NCBI GenBank assembly: GCA_041391365.1
Contig: JAWKOC010000004.1
Location: 90,621 to 154,620, forward strand
DNA length: 64,000 nt
Reading direction: 5' to 3'
DNA from: JAGRAX01 sp041391365
Lineage (GTDB): Bacteria > Bdellovibrionota_G > JALEGL01 > JAGRMV01
The notes beneath the pieces are model-generated. The model made no database searches, was not told where the DNA came from, and saw only the letters and a program-made list of their open reading frames with translations. Of this stretch, positions 54,309 to 63,794 are shown in pieces. A program made the position numbers and the translations under genes. Each line of letters begins with the position of its first letter. The stretch's first letter is position 1.

Positions 54309-56223
54309 ACAGTTTTTCGACATAGGGTCTGGGGTTGATGACAGTGGTAGGAACTTCCTTGTACCACCTTTCGTCGATGGACATGTACTTCCACAAGTGG
54401 TGATTCAAAATATCTGGATAAAATCCCTGCACATAGGGTTTGATCATGTTTCCACGGGTGTACACATAGATCGGAATCGCAGGAACTTCTTCCTGGTAGA
54501 TTTTTTCCGCATCCTGCATGAGTTGGTTTCGCTGTGCGGGATCGGTCTCTCGATCGGATTGTGCCATGAGTTTGTCGTAGGTTTTGTTTTTCCAGCCGGT
54601 GTGATTGTTTCCACTGTCGGAAATGAAAAGCTGCAAAAAGGTCTGAGGGTCGGGGTAATCTCCAATCCAAGCATAGCGATTCATCTGGAAATTCATGTTT
54701 TCCATGTCCTGCAGGAGCACCTTCCATTCCATGTTCTCAATCTCAATGTGAATACCCAACTCTTTTTTCCACATTTGTTGAATGGCTTCGGCAATTTTTC
54801 GGTGACCTTCTGAGGTGTTGTATTTGAGGGTTGTAACAGGGAATCCTTTTCCACCAGGGTATCCGGCCTTGGCCAAGTATTCCCGAGCCAATTCTGGATC
54901 GTAAATGGTTTTTTGGAAAATTTCATAGCCATTGAGTCCATCGGGCACTGGACTTGCCGAAGGAACCTGCCCCGCACGGGTCACTTTATCCACAATGGCC
55001 TTTCGATCTACGGCCATGTGGAGGGCCTTGCGAACAAACTTGTTGTCAAAGGGTTTCTCGTTGACATTGAAGTTGTAAAAATACACCGCCAAATTGCTCT
55101 CGAATTGGTAGTCAAGATAGTTTCCCATGGCATCGGCCAGTTCATTGGGGATCACACCTCCATAGTTCCAATCGATTTCGCCCGTTCGATACCAATAGAG
55201 TGAGCTGCTATAGTCTTGGTTCGCAAAGTCTTTGATTTTGTCTAGTTTCACAAAAGCCGCATCATGATAATAAGGATTTTTTTCCATGATCCTATACTGA
55301 CGAAATTTTTCTTCCGTGAGTTTGTAGGGTCCGCTCACCACAATGTTTTCTGGGCGAGTCCAGAGCTCTTCTCTCCCCGTTTTTGCTTTCGTGGCTTCGA
55401 TGGCATGTCGAGGAACCGGGCAGAATGAGGTGTGATCAATCATCGAAAGAAAATAAGGAATCGGACCGATCAGATGAACCTGAAGTGTATATGGATCTAT
55501 CGCCGTAACTTGGACCACCGAGTCGTCGGTGATGTTGGCTTGCAAAGACGAATAACCCTCCAGACCTTGGTCATTGATGGTGCGAATCAACTGGTCTCGT
55601 AGAGCTTGCCGTTTGTTACCATCTTCCTCATGGATGTAGACAAACACACCTTCCACGTTCATGGCCGGTTGAATTTTTTCAATGGGAGCTATGGTTTCCA
55701 AACTGGTTTTGAGGGCTTCGAGATCTGCATTTTTGGCCAGTCCTTTCAGATGAATGGCGCGAGAGTTGAAGGCCTCCCCGTTGCCAAACACATAGCCATA
55801 GGTTGCACTCACCGAGCCGGTTTTCGGATCCAGCAGTCGTTTCCAACTCCATTCCACGTCCGTGGCATTGAGCTCGCGCCCATCGGACCACTTGAGATCT
55901 TTTCTCATGTGAAAGGTGTAGGAAGTTGCATCGTCGGAGATTTCCCAGCTTTGCGCAAGCGATGGAATGGGAACCTTGGTTTCGGGCATCAGGTCGATCA
56001 ATCTCTCGAACATGTTGCGGCCGAACTCTCCCGACACGTTGTCGTGACCGCGCTGAGGGTCTATGTATTCGGGATCACTTCCCCCATTGACCCAAAGTTC
56101 ATTGGGGCCGTGTTGGGGAACGACTTTTCCAAAATAGGTTTCATCTTTGAGAATGTTGCATGCAGACAACAACAACGAACCTACCACAATGCTCACACTT
56201 TTTTTCATACACTTGGTTACCAT
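54289..56223 (-). CDS. oppA: Oligopeptide-binding lipoprotein OppA, copy 3
   Basis: First gene of the operon; 644 residues from ATG 56223 (ATG 56208, MKKSVSIVVGS, is equally likely; the long start at 56262 is not). Lipobox in GSLLLSAC, then YFGKVVPQHGPNELWVNG. Contains WSDGRELNATDVEWSWKR and YAWIGDYPDPQTFLQLF, closest to copy 2 in these blocks. About 88 bases separate it from the divergent thioesterase gene, where the operon promoter must lie. Confidence 0.92.
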   Translation of the reverse strand: MVTKCMKKSVSIVVGSLLLSACNILKDETYFGKVVPQHGPNELWVNGGSDPEYIDPQRGHDNVSGEFGRNMFERLIDLMPETKVPIPSLAQSWEISDDATSYTFHMRKDLKWSDGRELNATDVEWSWKRLLDPKTGSVSATYGYVFGNGEAFNSRAIHLKGLAKNADLEALKTSLETIAPIEKIQPAMNVEGVFVYIHEEDGNKRQALRDQLIRTINDQGLEGYSSLQANITDDSVVQVTAIDPYTLQVHLIGPIPYFLSMIDHTSFCPVPRHAIEATKAKTGREELWTRPENIVVSGPYKLTEEKFRQYRIMEKNPYYHDAAFVKLDKIKDFANQDYSSSLYWYRTGEIDWNYGGVIPNELADAMGNYLDYQFESNLAVYFYNFNVNEKPFDNKFVRKALHMAVDRKAIVDKVTRAGQVPSASPVPDGLNGYEIFQKTIYDPELAREYLAKAGYPGGKGFPVTTLKYNTSEGHRKIAEAIQQMWKKELGIHIEIENMEWKVLLQDMENMNFQMNRYAWIGDYPDPQTFLQLFISDSGNNHTGWKNKTYDKLMAQSDRETDPAQRNQLMQDAEKIYQEEVPAIPIYVYTRGNMIKPYVQGFYPDILNHHLWKYMSIDERWYKEVPTTVINPRPYVEKLYVSSAR

Positions 56224-56311
56224 TTTCTTGTCAGGCTTAGCATCGAACGTGGAAGGATCCAAGGAAAAAGCCCGCTTGCCAAATCATCGCCCATGATTCA
56301 TCATCGGACTC

Positions 56312-56770
56312 ATGAATCAAAGTTTACAAATGCAATATGCACCCACCAGCCGATGTTTTGGATGTGGCCCTGCAAACGACAAGGGCCTTCGCATCCAAAG
56401 TTTTGTGGACGGAGACCGCATCAAAGCCACATTTTTGCCTCAAGAGCATCATCAAGCTTTTGAGGGTGTGATCAACGGGGGCATCATTGGAAGTCTTCTC
56501 GATTGTCACTGCAATTGGGCCGCCAGTTATTTTTTGATGAAAGAAAAGCAGCTCACGGAGCCTCCATGCACGGTGACTGCCGAATACAAAATTCAGCTTT
56601 TGGCCCCAACTCCCAAGCAGGAACTTACCCTGGACTGCGGATTGGTTCGGCTCGAAGGATCCAAGGCCTGGATTGAAGGACATTTGTCGGTGCAAGGCAA
56701 GATCACTGCAACCTGCGAAGGACTTTTTGTGGCCGTCAAACCTGGACATCCTGCCTACCACCGCTGGTAA
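56312..56770 (+). CDS. PaaI/hotdog-fold thioesterase
   Basis: A 152-residue hotdog-fold protein. CFGCGPANDKGLRIQSF at the N-terminus and the HGG-like segment EGVINGGIIGSLLDCH are those of the PaaI/4HBT acyl-CoA thioesterase group. Likely hydrolyses an acyl-CoA; substrate unknown. Diverges from the opp operon and lies upstream of fdxA (113 bases). Confidence 0.85.
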   Translation: MNQSLQMQYAPTSRCFGCGPANDKGLRIQSFVDGDRIKATFLPQEHHQAFEGVINGGIIGSLLDCHCNWAASYFLMKEKQLTEPPCTVTAEYKIQLLAPTPKQELTLDCGLVRLEGSKAWIEGHLSVQGKITATCEGLFVAVKPGHPAYHRW

Positions 56771-56883
56771 ACGCGCCTTCTTTCAAAGAGAGATGGGTGC
56801 AAAAAAGGTTGCGAAAGAGGCCGAAGTGGCATATTTTGGCGTCGGTTTTTATTCCAAACAAACACCTGTAAGGAGCGAATATC

Positions 56884-57207
56884 ATGGGTTACGTTGTTAC
56901 TGAACCTTGCATCAAATGCAAATATACTGACTGTGTAGAAGTTTGTCCGGTTGAATGCTTCCACGAAGGTCCCAACTTTTTGGCCATCAATCCTGATGAA
57001 TGCATCGATTGTGGCGCATGTGATCCTGTGTGTCCTACGCAGGCGATCTTTCCAGCGGAAGAAGTTCCCGAAGAATGGGAATCTTATGTTCAACTCAACA
57101 TCGATTTGGCCGCAAAATGGCCCATCATCACGGAGAAAAAAGATGCTCCTGCGGATGCCGATGATTGGAAGGAAAAGAAAGACAAACGAGATCTTCTCGA
57201 AGAATAG
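56884..57207 (+). CDS. fdxA: 7-iron ferredoxin FdxA
   Basis: Electron carrier of the [3Fe-4S][4Fe-4S] type, 107 residues. Cysteines CIKCKYTDCVEVCPVEC for the first cluster and CIDCGACDPVCP for the second; the C-terminal ITEKKDAPADADDW is typical of Azotobacter-type FdxA. AAGGAG lies 8 bases before the ATG. Ends in a shared terminator. Confidence 0.97.
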   Translation: MGYVVTEPCIKCKYTDCVEVCPVECFHEGPNFLAINPDECIDCGACDPVCPTQAIFPAEEVPEEWESYVQLNIDLAAKWPIITEKKDAPADADDWKEKKDKRDLLEE

Positions 57208-57229
57208 AATTTTTTTTACAATTTAGATA

Positions 57230-57260
57230 AAAAAAGGCCGGATTGAATCCGGCCTTTTTT
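57230..57260. terminator. Bidirectional terminator
   Basis: A perfect 15-bp stem with core GGCCGGATT / AATCCGGCC around one base (57245), flanked by six A on the left and six T on the right. It works on both strands and separates fdxA from the convergent hypothetical gene. Confidence 0.92.
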
Positions 57261-57294
57261 GTTTTGGGTCTCGAAAAAATAAAACAAGTAAAAA

Positions 57295-57927
57295 TTAGTG
57301 AGTAACACCTTGAACCGGTTTTTTGCCGGATGACGAAGTAGGAGTGTAGTTTGGATACATTTTTCTATGTTCTCCGTTACGCCAACTCTCGTTGTAATAG
57401 TAGTAGTTGAGAGGATCATCCGACATCGGTTCAGATGTGGGTTCTTCTTTTTTTCTCCGATCAGGAATTTCTTCGCTGCCGACACATGTGATTGGAATTC
57501 CTCCGGTGAGGACGCCACCGATTTTCCCTCTATGCTTAACGTAGGTTCCGCCAACGTGATACCGACATGTGCCGTTTTCGGAGCCTTTGAACAAGGCTCT
57601 TTTGGGTTCATTCATCGATGGATTTTGCTCGCTATCTAAGTCATCGGGAACCAAAAATGCATAAGGGCAAAATCTTGTTTTAGGAACAATAGTAGATTGG
57701 TCCTCTTGCCAGAGGCCCTTGTCTTCAGAATCAAATTCGGAGATGCTTGAACCGGCAATAAAATTGCCTTCTTCACATCTAACCAAAAAATCAAACCAAT
57801 CGACTTCAAACTCAATGTTTTCCTGATCGACCAAAGCTGTGCATTTCATGAATGCATGAGCATTAGAAAAGTGCAAAGTGATTGAGAAAAATACCCCTAA
57901 AACAATAATTTTTTTTATTAACCTCAT
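57295..57927 (-). CDS. Hypothetical secreted protein
   Basis: A 210-residue exported protein. Signal peptide with cleavage near SNAHA; the mature part has six cysteines (MKCTAL, VRCEEG, RFCPYAF, GTCRYHV, ITCVGSE), probably paired, and a Lys/Pro/Tyr-rich C-terminus (NYYYYNESW). No family recognised. Shares the bidirectional terminator with fdxA. Confidence 0.6.
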   Translation of the reverse strand: MRLIKKIIVLGVFFSITLHFSNAHAFMKCTALVDQENIEFEVDWFDFLVRCEEGNFIAGSSISEFDSEDKGLWQEDQSTIVPKTRFCPYAFLVPDDLDSEQNPSMNEPKRALFKGSENGTCRYHVGGTYVKHRGKIGGVLTGGIPITCVGSEEIPDRRKKEEPTSEPMSDDPLNYYYYNESWRNGEHRKMYPNYTPTSSSGKKPVQGVTH

Positions 57928-57990
57928 GGCCCTCCACCTATCAGTTGATAAAGTTTCATGAAAAGTTAAATTTTCATGAAGAGTTTTTTC

Positions 57991-60900
57991 TCAAGAAATT
58001 CCTAAACTTATCGGATGCTCCTCAATATTTTCATCTTTCGAGAATCGGACTTTGGAAGCTTTTCCCCACTGAATGGTGGATAGCGTTTCTTTTTCGATCA
58101 GAGTTTTGTGCGGCTCAAAGGCTCTTTGAAGCTCCTCAGATGCTTCCACCGATAGGTCAATTCGATCTTCAACTTCCAACCCCGAATCTTTTCGAAAACG
58201 CTGAATGCGGTTGATCAATTCCCGTGTCCAACCTTCAAACACCAGCTCTTGGGTGAGGACTTCATCAAAGGCCACGACCAACGTGGAAGAGGAGTGAACG
58301 CTGTGCTTGAAGTTTTCGTTGGCTTCCAAGTGCGTAAGAAAAGAGTCCGGGCCAAAGCTTTGGTCCATGAGCTGCAGACTTTTTCCAGACAGCAAATCTT
58401 GGATCTCTTGTGTCGACAATTGTGAACAAAGATTTTGAAACTCTTTCATCTTGGGGCCTAGACTTTTTCCCACCTGTTTGAAATTGGGTTTGATGTTCCA
58501 ATTGGCCATCTCCTGCGCGGGAAGCAACACCACCTGTTTGACATTGAGTTCATCGCGGATCAAATCTTGATGCTTGTCGAGCTGCTGTTTTTGTTTCTCT
58601 CCGATCACTCCCACATACAGCGTGGACAAGGGTTGTCTGGTTTTGATTTTGAGTTTTTCCCTCAATTCTCTTCCCAATCCAACGGCTTGTCGGCTAAGGT
58701 CCATCGCCGTTTCGATGTCCTGGTCTTGCGCACTCAGAGCCGATTCCGAGGCATAGGTTTCAAGATGCACCGAAGCGTGAGCACACATCGGATGACCCAA
58801 AGACAATTTTTTGTACAAGGCATCCGACAAAAAGGGAATGAACGGCGCACTGATTTTGCAAAACTCTACCAAGGCTTGATACAAGGTAGAATACGCTTGA
58901 AACTTATCGGTGTTGTTTTCCGATTTCCAAAACCGTCTTCGGGATCTTCGAATGTACCAGTTGGTCAAATCATCCAAAAAAGCCAGCAGGGGAGGGATGG
59001 CTTTGGAGAGTTGATATTGTTCCATCTCGCGGTGAATGTCTTGTTTGAGCTGCGTGGTTTTGATGCTGAGCCAACGATCCATCTCATGATCTCGGGCTTG
59101 CGTGAAATCTATTTGTGGATCCCATCCATCGACGGCCGCATAGGTGGCGAGAAAGGAATATGCGTTGTAAAAAGGGAGTAGAACCTTTCGAGTCATTTCT
59201 TTCAAACCTTCTTCGCTGAAGCGAAGATCCTCTCCATACACCGCACCACTTTGCAGAAGATAAATACGTAGTGTGTCTGCGCCGTATTGTTTTAGGACAT
59301 CGACGGGATCGGGATAGTTTTTCAACCGTTTGGACATTTTTCGTCCATCTTCAGCCAACACGATGCCGTTCACGATCACGTTTTTGAAAGCTGGACCTTT
59401 GTCCAGAGCTGCTGAAAGAACTGATAAGGTATAGAACCATCCACGGGTTTGATCCAAACCTTCCGCGATGAATTCGGCGGGGAATTTTTTTTCAAACTCT
59501 TCTTCGGTGATGGAAAAAGGATAGTGCTGCTGAGCATAGGGCATGGATCCAGATTCGAACCAACAATCCAAAATTTGGGGAACTCTTTTGAGAGTTTTTC
59601 CTGTGGTTGGCGATGTGATTTCAATGTCGTCGATGAAATGTTTGTGAAGATCATCGATTTTTCTTCCAGAAAGTTTTTCCAATTCTTCTCGGCTTCCAAT
59701 GCAAAGAATTTCTTCCATGGATTCATCCGTCCACAGAGGAATGGGATTTCCCCAGAATCGGTTGCGCGAGATCGCCCAATCTCGGGCATTTTCCAACCAT
59801 TTGCCAAAACGTCCATGTTTGAGATGTCCGGGAACCCAATGCGTCTGCTCATTGTTTTCCAAAAGTTTTTCTTTGATCTTCGTGACATTTACAAACCATG
59901 TAGAAATCGCCCTGTACATCAAGGGTGTGTCGGATCGATAGCAAAATGGATAACTGTGTTGAATGGTCTCATGTTTGAAGAGGAGATTTTTTTCTTTCAA
60001 ATAGGCGATGATGTTTTTGTCTGCATCTTTGAAATACTGACCTTCAAAGAGTGGACATTCGGAGTTGAATACGCCTTCTTCATCAACATGATCGAGGGCC
60101 GGAATGCCGTACCGTTTGCATACTTCAAAGTCATCTTCTCCGAAAGCGGGGGCTTGATGAACGATGGCGGTTCCTGAGTCGTCAGTGATGTACTGTGCGA
60201 GAAGCACTTGATGAGCTTGCTCAGGAATTTTCCCTTCAAAGCAGGGGATGATGGCGTGGTATGTCCACCCTTCCATCTCTTTTCCCTTCCACTGCGCAAG
60301 AATGGTAAATTTCTTTTTGCCGAACACGCTGGACAACAGAGATTTGCCCACAACATAGGTTTCAGTTTCTCCCTCACATTGCACCTGCATGTAGTCAAAA
60401 TCGGGGTGAACCGCTGCGCCTAGGTTGGCAGGCAGAGTCCATGGAGTGGTGGTCCAAATCAACAGCGATGTATGTTCTTTGTTTTTCAAAGGCAGTTTGA
60501 CCGTGATCGCGGGATCCTGAACTTCCTGATAGTTCAAATTGGCTTCAAAGTTCGATAGTGGCGTGGTGACACGCGTGGAATAGGGCAATACTTTCTTGTC
60601 TTCATAAATCAGACCTTTGTCCCACAGCTTTTTGAATACGGACCACACCGACTCCATGAAATTCAAGTCCATGGTTTTGTAGTCGTTCTCAAAGTCGATC
60701 CAGCGGCCCATTCGCTCCACTGTGTTTTGCCACTCACTCGTATACCTGAGAACAATCTTTCGGCACTCCTCGTTGAACCGATCTACGCCGAATTCCAAAA
60801 TGTCTTTTCGACCCTTGAGACCCAGGTTTTTTTCGGTTTCAAATTCAATGGGAAGACCGTGACAATCCCACCCGAATCGTCTTTCAATGCGGTGACCTCT

Positions 60901-61125
60901 CATGGTCCAGTAGCGAGGCACCACATCTTTGATGGTTCCTGCAAGAAGGTGCCCATGATGGGGAAGACCCGTGGCAAAGGGCGGTCCATCGTAAAAGGCC
61001 CATGGCCGATCAGGATCTTTTTCTTCGACGCTTTTTTCAAAAATCTTTTGGGTTTTCCACTGAGAAAGAATGTCTTGTTCCCACTGTGGAAAGGATATCT
61101 GAGGCTCTGGTTTTTGAAACTTCAT
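57991..61125 (-). CDS. ileS: Isoleucyl-tRNA synthetase, type 2
   Basis: Class I synthetase that charges tRNA-Ile, with a CP1 editing domain; 1044 residues, the length of the eukaryotic-like type 2 form (type 1 is about 930). HIGH motif as GLPHHGHLLAG (about residue 55), KMSKR as RKMSKRLKNYPDP (about 600), CP1 with TTPWTLPANL. Type 2 enzymes lack the C-terminal zinc finger and are usually insensitive to mupirocin. CGGAG precedes ATG 61125. Confidence 0.97.
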   Translation of the reverse strand: MKFQKPEPQISFPQWEQDILSQWKTQKIFEKSVEEKDPDRPWAFYDGPPFATGLPHHGHLLAGTIKDVVPRYWTMRGHRIERRFGWDCHGLPIEFETEKNLGLKGRKDILEFGVDRFNEECRKIVLRYTSEWQNTVERMGRWIDFENDYKTMDLNFMESVWSVFKKLWDKGLIYEDKKVLPYSTRVTTPLSNFEANLNYQEVQDPAITVKLPLKNKEHTSLLIWTTTPWTLPANLGAAVHPDFDYMQVQCEGETETYVVGKSLLSSVFGKKKFTILAQWKGKEMEGWTYHAIIPCFEGKIPEQAHQVLLAQYITDDSGTAIVHQAPAFGEDDFEVCKRYGIPALDHVDEEGVFNSECPLFEGQYFKDADKNIIAYLKEKNLLFKHETIQHSYPFCYRSDTPLMYRAISTWFVNVTKIKEKLLENNEQTHWVPGHLKHGRFGKWLENARDWAISRNRFWGNPIPLWTDESMEEILCIGSREELEKLSGRKIDDLHKHFIDDIEITSPTTGKTLKRVPQILDCWFESGSMPYAQQHYPFSITEEEFEKKFPAEFIAEGLDQTRGWFYTLSVLSAALDKGPAFKNVIVNGIVLAEDGRKMSKRLKNYPDPVDVLKQYGADTLRIYLLQSGAVYGEDLRFSEEGLKEMTRKVLLPFYNAYSFLATYAAVDGWDPQIDFTQARDHEMDRWLSIKTTQLKQDIHREMEQYQLSKAIPPLLAFLDDLTNWYIRRSRRRFWKSENNTDKFQAYSTLYQALVEFCKISAPFIPFLSDALYKKLSLGHPMCAHASVHLETYASESALSAQDQDIETAMDLSRQAVGLGRELREKLKIKTRQPLSTLYVGVIGEKQKQQLDKHQDLIRDELNVKQVVLLPAQEMANWNIKPNFKQVGKSLGPKMKEFQNLCSQLSTQEIQDLLSGKSLQLMDQSFGPDSFLTHLEANENFKHSVHSSSTLVVAFDEVLTQELVFEGWTRELINRIQRFRKDSGLEVEDRIDLSVEASEELQRAFEPHKTLIEKETLSTIQWGKASKVRFSKDENIEEHPISLGIS

Positions 61126-61196
61126 GCGTGACTCCGTTGTATAATCGCCCTACCCGAAAACTTCAAGCTTAAGTAAGTGCCGCTTGTGAAAACATG

Positions 61197-62036
61197 TTAA
61201 GACATTAAACCCAGTTCTTTGAGGCGTTCATGAAGATATGACCCTGCTGTGTGTTTTTCGGAGAGTTTGACGTTGCTACGGGGATGTAGAAAAAGCGGCA
61301 TGGAGTATCGTGAGGTTTTTGCAAGTTCTCCACTTGGATTTACCACTCGATGTGTTGTGGAGGGGAAATAGCCTCCACTAGCTTCTTGTAGCATATCGCC
61401 AGAGTTTACTACGAGCATACCTGGATCACAGGATACTTGATGCCATCGTCCCTCCAAATCTTTTACTTCCAGTCCTGGAGCTGAAGCGGCGGGCAAGATG
61501 GTGATAAGGTTGATGTCTTCATGTGCAGCGGCTCGGACTGCACCTTGTTCTTCTTCTCCGGAGAAGGGCGGATAGTGAATGGGACGCAAAAGTGTTTGAT
61601 CACTGTCCTTGATAAAATTTTGCAGGGGCTCTGAAAAATTTTCTTTTACTTCACTTGGGCTTTGGTCCTCAATCCAAGAGAGCAAAGTTTGTGCAACGTC
61701 AATCAGCTCATGTCGCAACTTGGGTGTATATGTGGAGGCTATGGTTGGAACAGGATGCCAGTCGTAATAGTGAAAAAATTCCTTCAAATCTTTTTGTGGA
61801 TGACCTTTGGCATTTTCGCTTTTAAAAGGAAAATACCCCGCTTGGATTTTGGGGTCAAACGTGTCTCGGTGTTTTTCCTCTGAAGAAAAATACTTTACCC
61901 ATTCCTGATGGGCACTTTCAATCAGCGAAGCGGAGATCGGATGGTTTTTGAGAACGCCAAAACCTTTGGTCAAGATGGACTGGACTAATTTTTCCTTCGC
62001 ATTTTTGTCTCGGTAGTCGACGGCCTCAATGTACAT
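61197..62036 (-). CDS. Isopenicillin-N-synthase-like 2-oxoglutarate/Fe(II) oxygenase
   Basis: A 279-residue oxygenase of the 2OG-Fe(II)/IPNS group. Iron ligands: HxD in AAHEDINLITIL (about residue 172) and distal His in PSTTHRVVNP, with RYSMPLF providing the 2OG-binding Arg-x-Ser pattern. N-terminal DIOX_N region is YRDKNAKEKLVQSILTKGFG. Substrate unknown. The start lies 64 bases from the small exported gene at 62101. Confidence 0.9.
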   Translation of the reverse strand: MYIEAVDYRDKNAKEKLVQSILTKGFGVLKNHPISASLIESAHQEWVKYFSSEEKHRDTFDPKIQAGYFPFKSENAKGHPQKDLKEFFHYYDWHPVPTIASTYTPKLRHELIDVAQTLLSWIEDQSPSEVKENFSEPLQNFIKDSDQTLLRPIHYPPFSGEEEQGAVRAAAHEDINLITILPAASAPGLEVKDLEGRWHQVSCDPGMLVVNSGDMLQEASGGYFPSTTHRVVNPSGELAKTSRYSMPLFLHPRSNVKLSEKHTAGSYLHERLKELGLMS

Positions 62037-62100
62037 GGGTTTCTATGTATCTATTGAGATAGAGATCGTCAAAAAATGTATAGAATTCGATGCACGAGCT

Positions 62101-62508
62101 CTATCTAACGATTCTCAACTTACCAACTTTTGCATCGAAATTTTCATCGACAATAATCGATAAAGAAACATCGAAAAATTCAGAATAATATTCTAAGCCT
62201 GACTTTCCAGTGAGATTTACATCACAGATAAAAATCCCATCGAACAAAATTGAATCTTGATTTGAATCTTTTGTTTCAATTTGATTGCAGGAATCTTTGT
62301 CGATGTTGGCGTGGTAAAAATCGTAATCATTTGACCAGTCGATGTTCTCCATAAAAATATCATGAATGTGGGTTTCGACCTGGATTTTAAATTGATCTTG
62401 CAACAATTCCTCTAGTCGATTCTCTTCTGGCTCTGCAGCAAATGCTCCAGACGAAAGAAGCAAAACAAACCCAATGGATACCATTGATTGTAGTGATGAT
62501 TTCAACAT
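62101..62508 (-). CDS. Hypothetical secreted protein
   Basis: A 135-residue exported protein: signal peptide ending LSSGAFAAEP, a mature part rich in Asp/Glu with two cysteines (DSCNQIE, FICDVNL). AGGGGG lies 8-9 bases before ATG 62508. No family recognised; a periplasmic acidic protein. Confidence 0.6.
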   Translation of the reverse strand: MLKSSLQSMVSIGFVLLLSSGAFAAEPEENRLEELLQDQFKIQVETHIHDIFMENIDWSNDYDFYHANIDKDSCNQIETKDSNQDSILFDGIFICDVNLTGKSGLEYYSEFFDVSLSIIVDENFDAKVGKLRIVR

Positions 62509-62596
62509 GGAATGACCCCCTTAAAAATAACAGAAAAAAATATCAATCAATCGTTTACGGATATGTGTTTCGTTTGTATTTGGCAAGGAAGTTTTT

Positions 62597-63370
62597 ATGC
62601 GAAAATTCATATTTCTATTCTCATGCGCGCTCTTTCTATGGAAAGCTGAAGCCCAGGCTTGTCAGATCAAATCGATTATGTGTTGTGACAGAGTGATGCG
62701 AGCATTGGGATGCTCGCTTCCTCTTCCGTGGGATATCGGGGCGTACAGCCTAAGTATGACAAAAACTGTTTTCCTCACGGGGGCTCAAGCATTTTGGGAT
62801 CGTCTCGCCGTGCGTGGACCAAACCTGAGCTTGAGCCAGTGTTTGGGGTCAAAATTGGAGATGAGTTTGGGGTGGGGGCTGTTCAGTGATGGAGTGTGGC
62901 CAAGAATTTTTGGATCCCAAGATTCAATTCAAAGAACACGCAATGTTTCGCATGAGCTCAGTGCAGAGATTCGCTATGAGCCCAATCCATTTGTTTTTTT
63001 TCGGACAAAAGCTTTTCAAGAGATTGTCTCGCACCAAGGGCAGTATATGGAGATCGAGCTCAACCATGCCCTCGGAATCATTCCCGGAAAAAAAGGACAG
63101 GCCCCTTTGGTGATTTTTCGACTCTCTCATGAGTTTGGTTTGGGGAGCGATTCTCACAACCAATATTTATATGGAATTGGGGACGGAGGCGGCTGGACGA
63201 ACTATCGACTGGGTATTGAGGCCATCAGTTTTCGAATGATTCCGGGGACTTTTGTTTTGTTTCGTCAGAGCTACCACCGCGTCCTCCAAGATCGTTTGGC
63301 CGGGGCGGCGCTATCAACAGGTAGAGACTTCTGGCAGTCGTTTTTGCTGCTGAGCTACAGATTGAGATAA
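62597..63370 (+). CDS. Hypothetical outer-membrane beta-barrel-like protein
   Basis: A 257-residue exported protein with signal peptide (cleaved near KAEAQ), then CQIKSIMCCDRVMRALGC with four cysteines, followed by alternating hydrophobic strands (YMEIELNHALGI, APLVIFRLSHEFGLG, TFVLFRQSYHRVL) and a C-terminal strand ending in LLLSYRLR. The strand pattern suggests a small outer-membrane barrel, not confirmed. AAGGAA precedes ATG 62597. Diverges from the exported gene at 62101. Confidence 0.6.
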   Translation: MRKFIFLFSCALFLWKAEAQACQIKSIMCCDRVMRALGCSLPLPWDIGAYSLSMTKTVFLTGAQAFWDRLAVRGPNLSLSQCLGSKLEMSLGWGLFSDGVWPRIFGSQDSIQRTRNVSHELSAEIRYEPNPFVFFRTKAFQEIVSHQGQYMEIELNHALGIIPGKKGQAPLVIFRLSHEFGLGSDSHNQYLYGIGDGGGWTNYRLGIEAISFRMIPGTFVLFRQSYHRVLQDRLAGAALSTGRDFWQSFLLLSYRLR

Positions 63371-63507
63371 CGCGCTGAATTATTCAAAAAGGCTTGATAA
63401 GTATTTGCTTCATGGGGGAAGTGTTGAAAAGATATTTATTGTTACTATTGATTCTGCTTACTTGGTCGTCTGAGAGAAAAGTGAGATAGGGAAGTTTGTG
63501 AGGTTAG

Positions 63508-63747
63508 TTACTTTTCGATGGAGTCGAGGAATTTTTTTCGATCTTCTTCTGCGCGTTTGTTGATATCGTCGAGTCTGGTTTTGACTCGTTCTGGGGTTTT
63601 TCCGAGATGAATGATCTGTTCGGGAAGTGTTTTGGGGGTGGAGTCATCTTGGTCTGCATCTGTCTGCGCTTGTTTGTTTGGGCAGCCCCCGAGAAACAAA
63701 CACACACAGATGGCCAGAAAAAATCCATTTTTTGTGGGGGCACGCAT
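63508..63747 (-). CDS. Small lipoprotein
   Basis: A 79-residue lipoprotein from ATG 63747: signal peptide with lipobox CLFLGGC, then an acidic linker and a short helical, Lys/Arg/Glu-rich tail (RVKTRLDDINKRAEEDRKKF). Follows the ABC exporter gene by 47 bases on the same strand. Function unknown. Confidence 0.6.
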   Translation of the reverse strand: MRAPTKNGFFLAICVCLFLGGCPNKQAQTDADQDDSTPKTLPEQIIHLGKTPERVKTRLDDINKRAEEDRKKFLDSIEK

Positions 63748-63794
63748 GCTTTGAGTGTAGCACTCGATTCTTTCAGAACCAAGTTTTGTGTGGC

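Noticed and set aside
63504..63782. 92-residue alternative minus-strand frame over the small lipoprotein
   Set aside because: The competing frame starting at 63747 has a proper signal peptide and lipobox.
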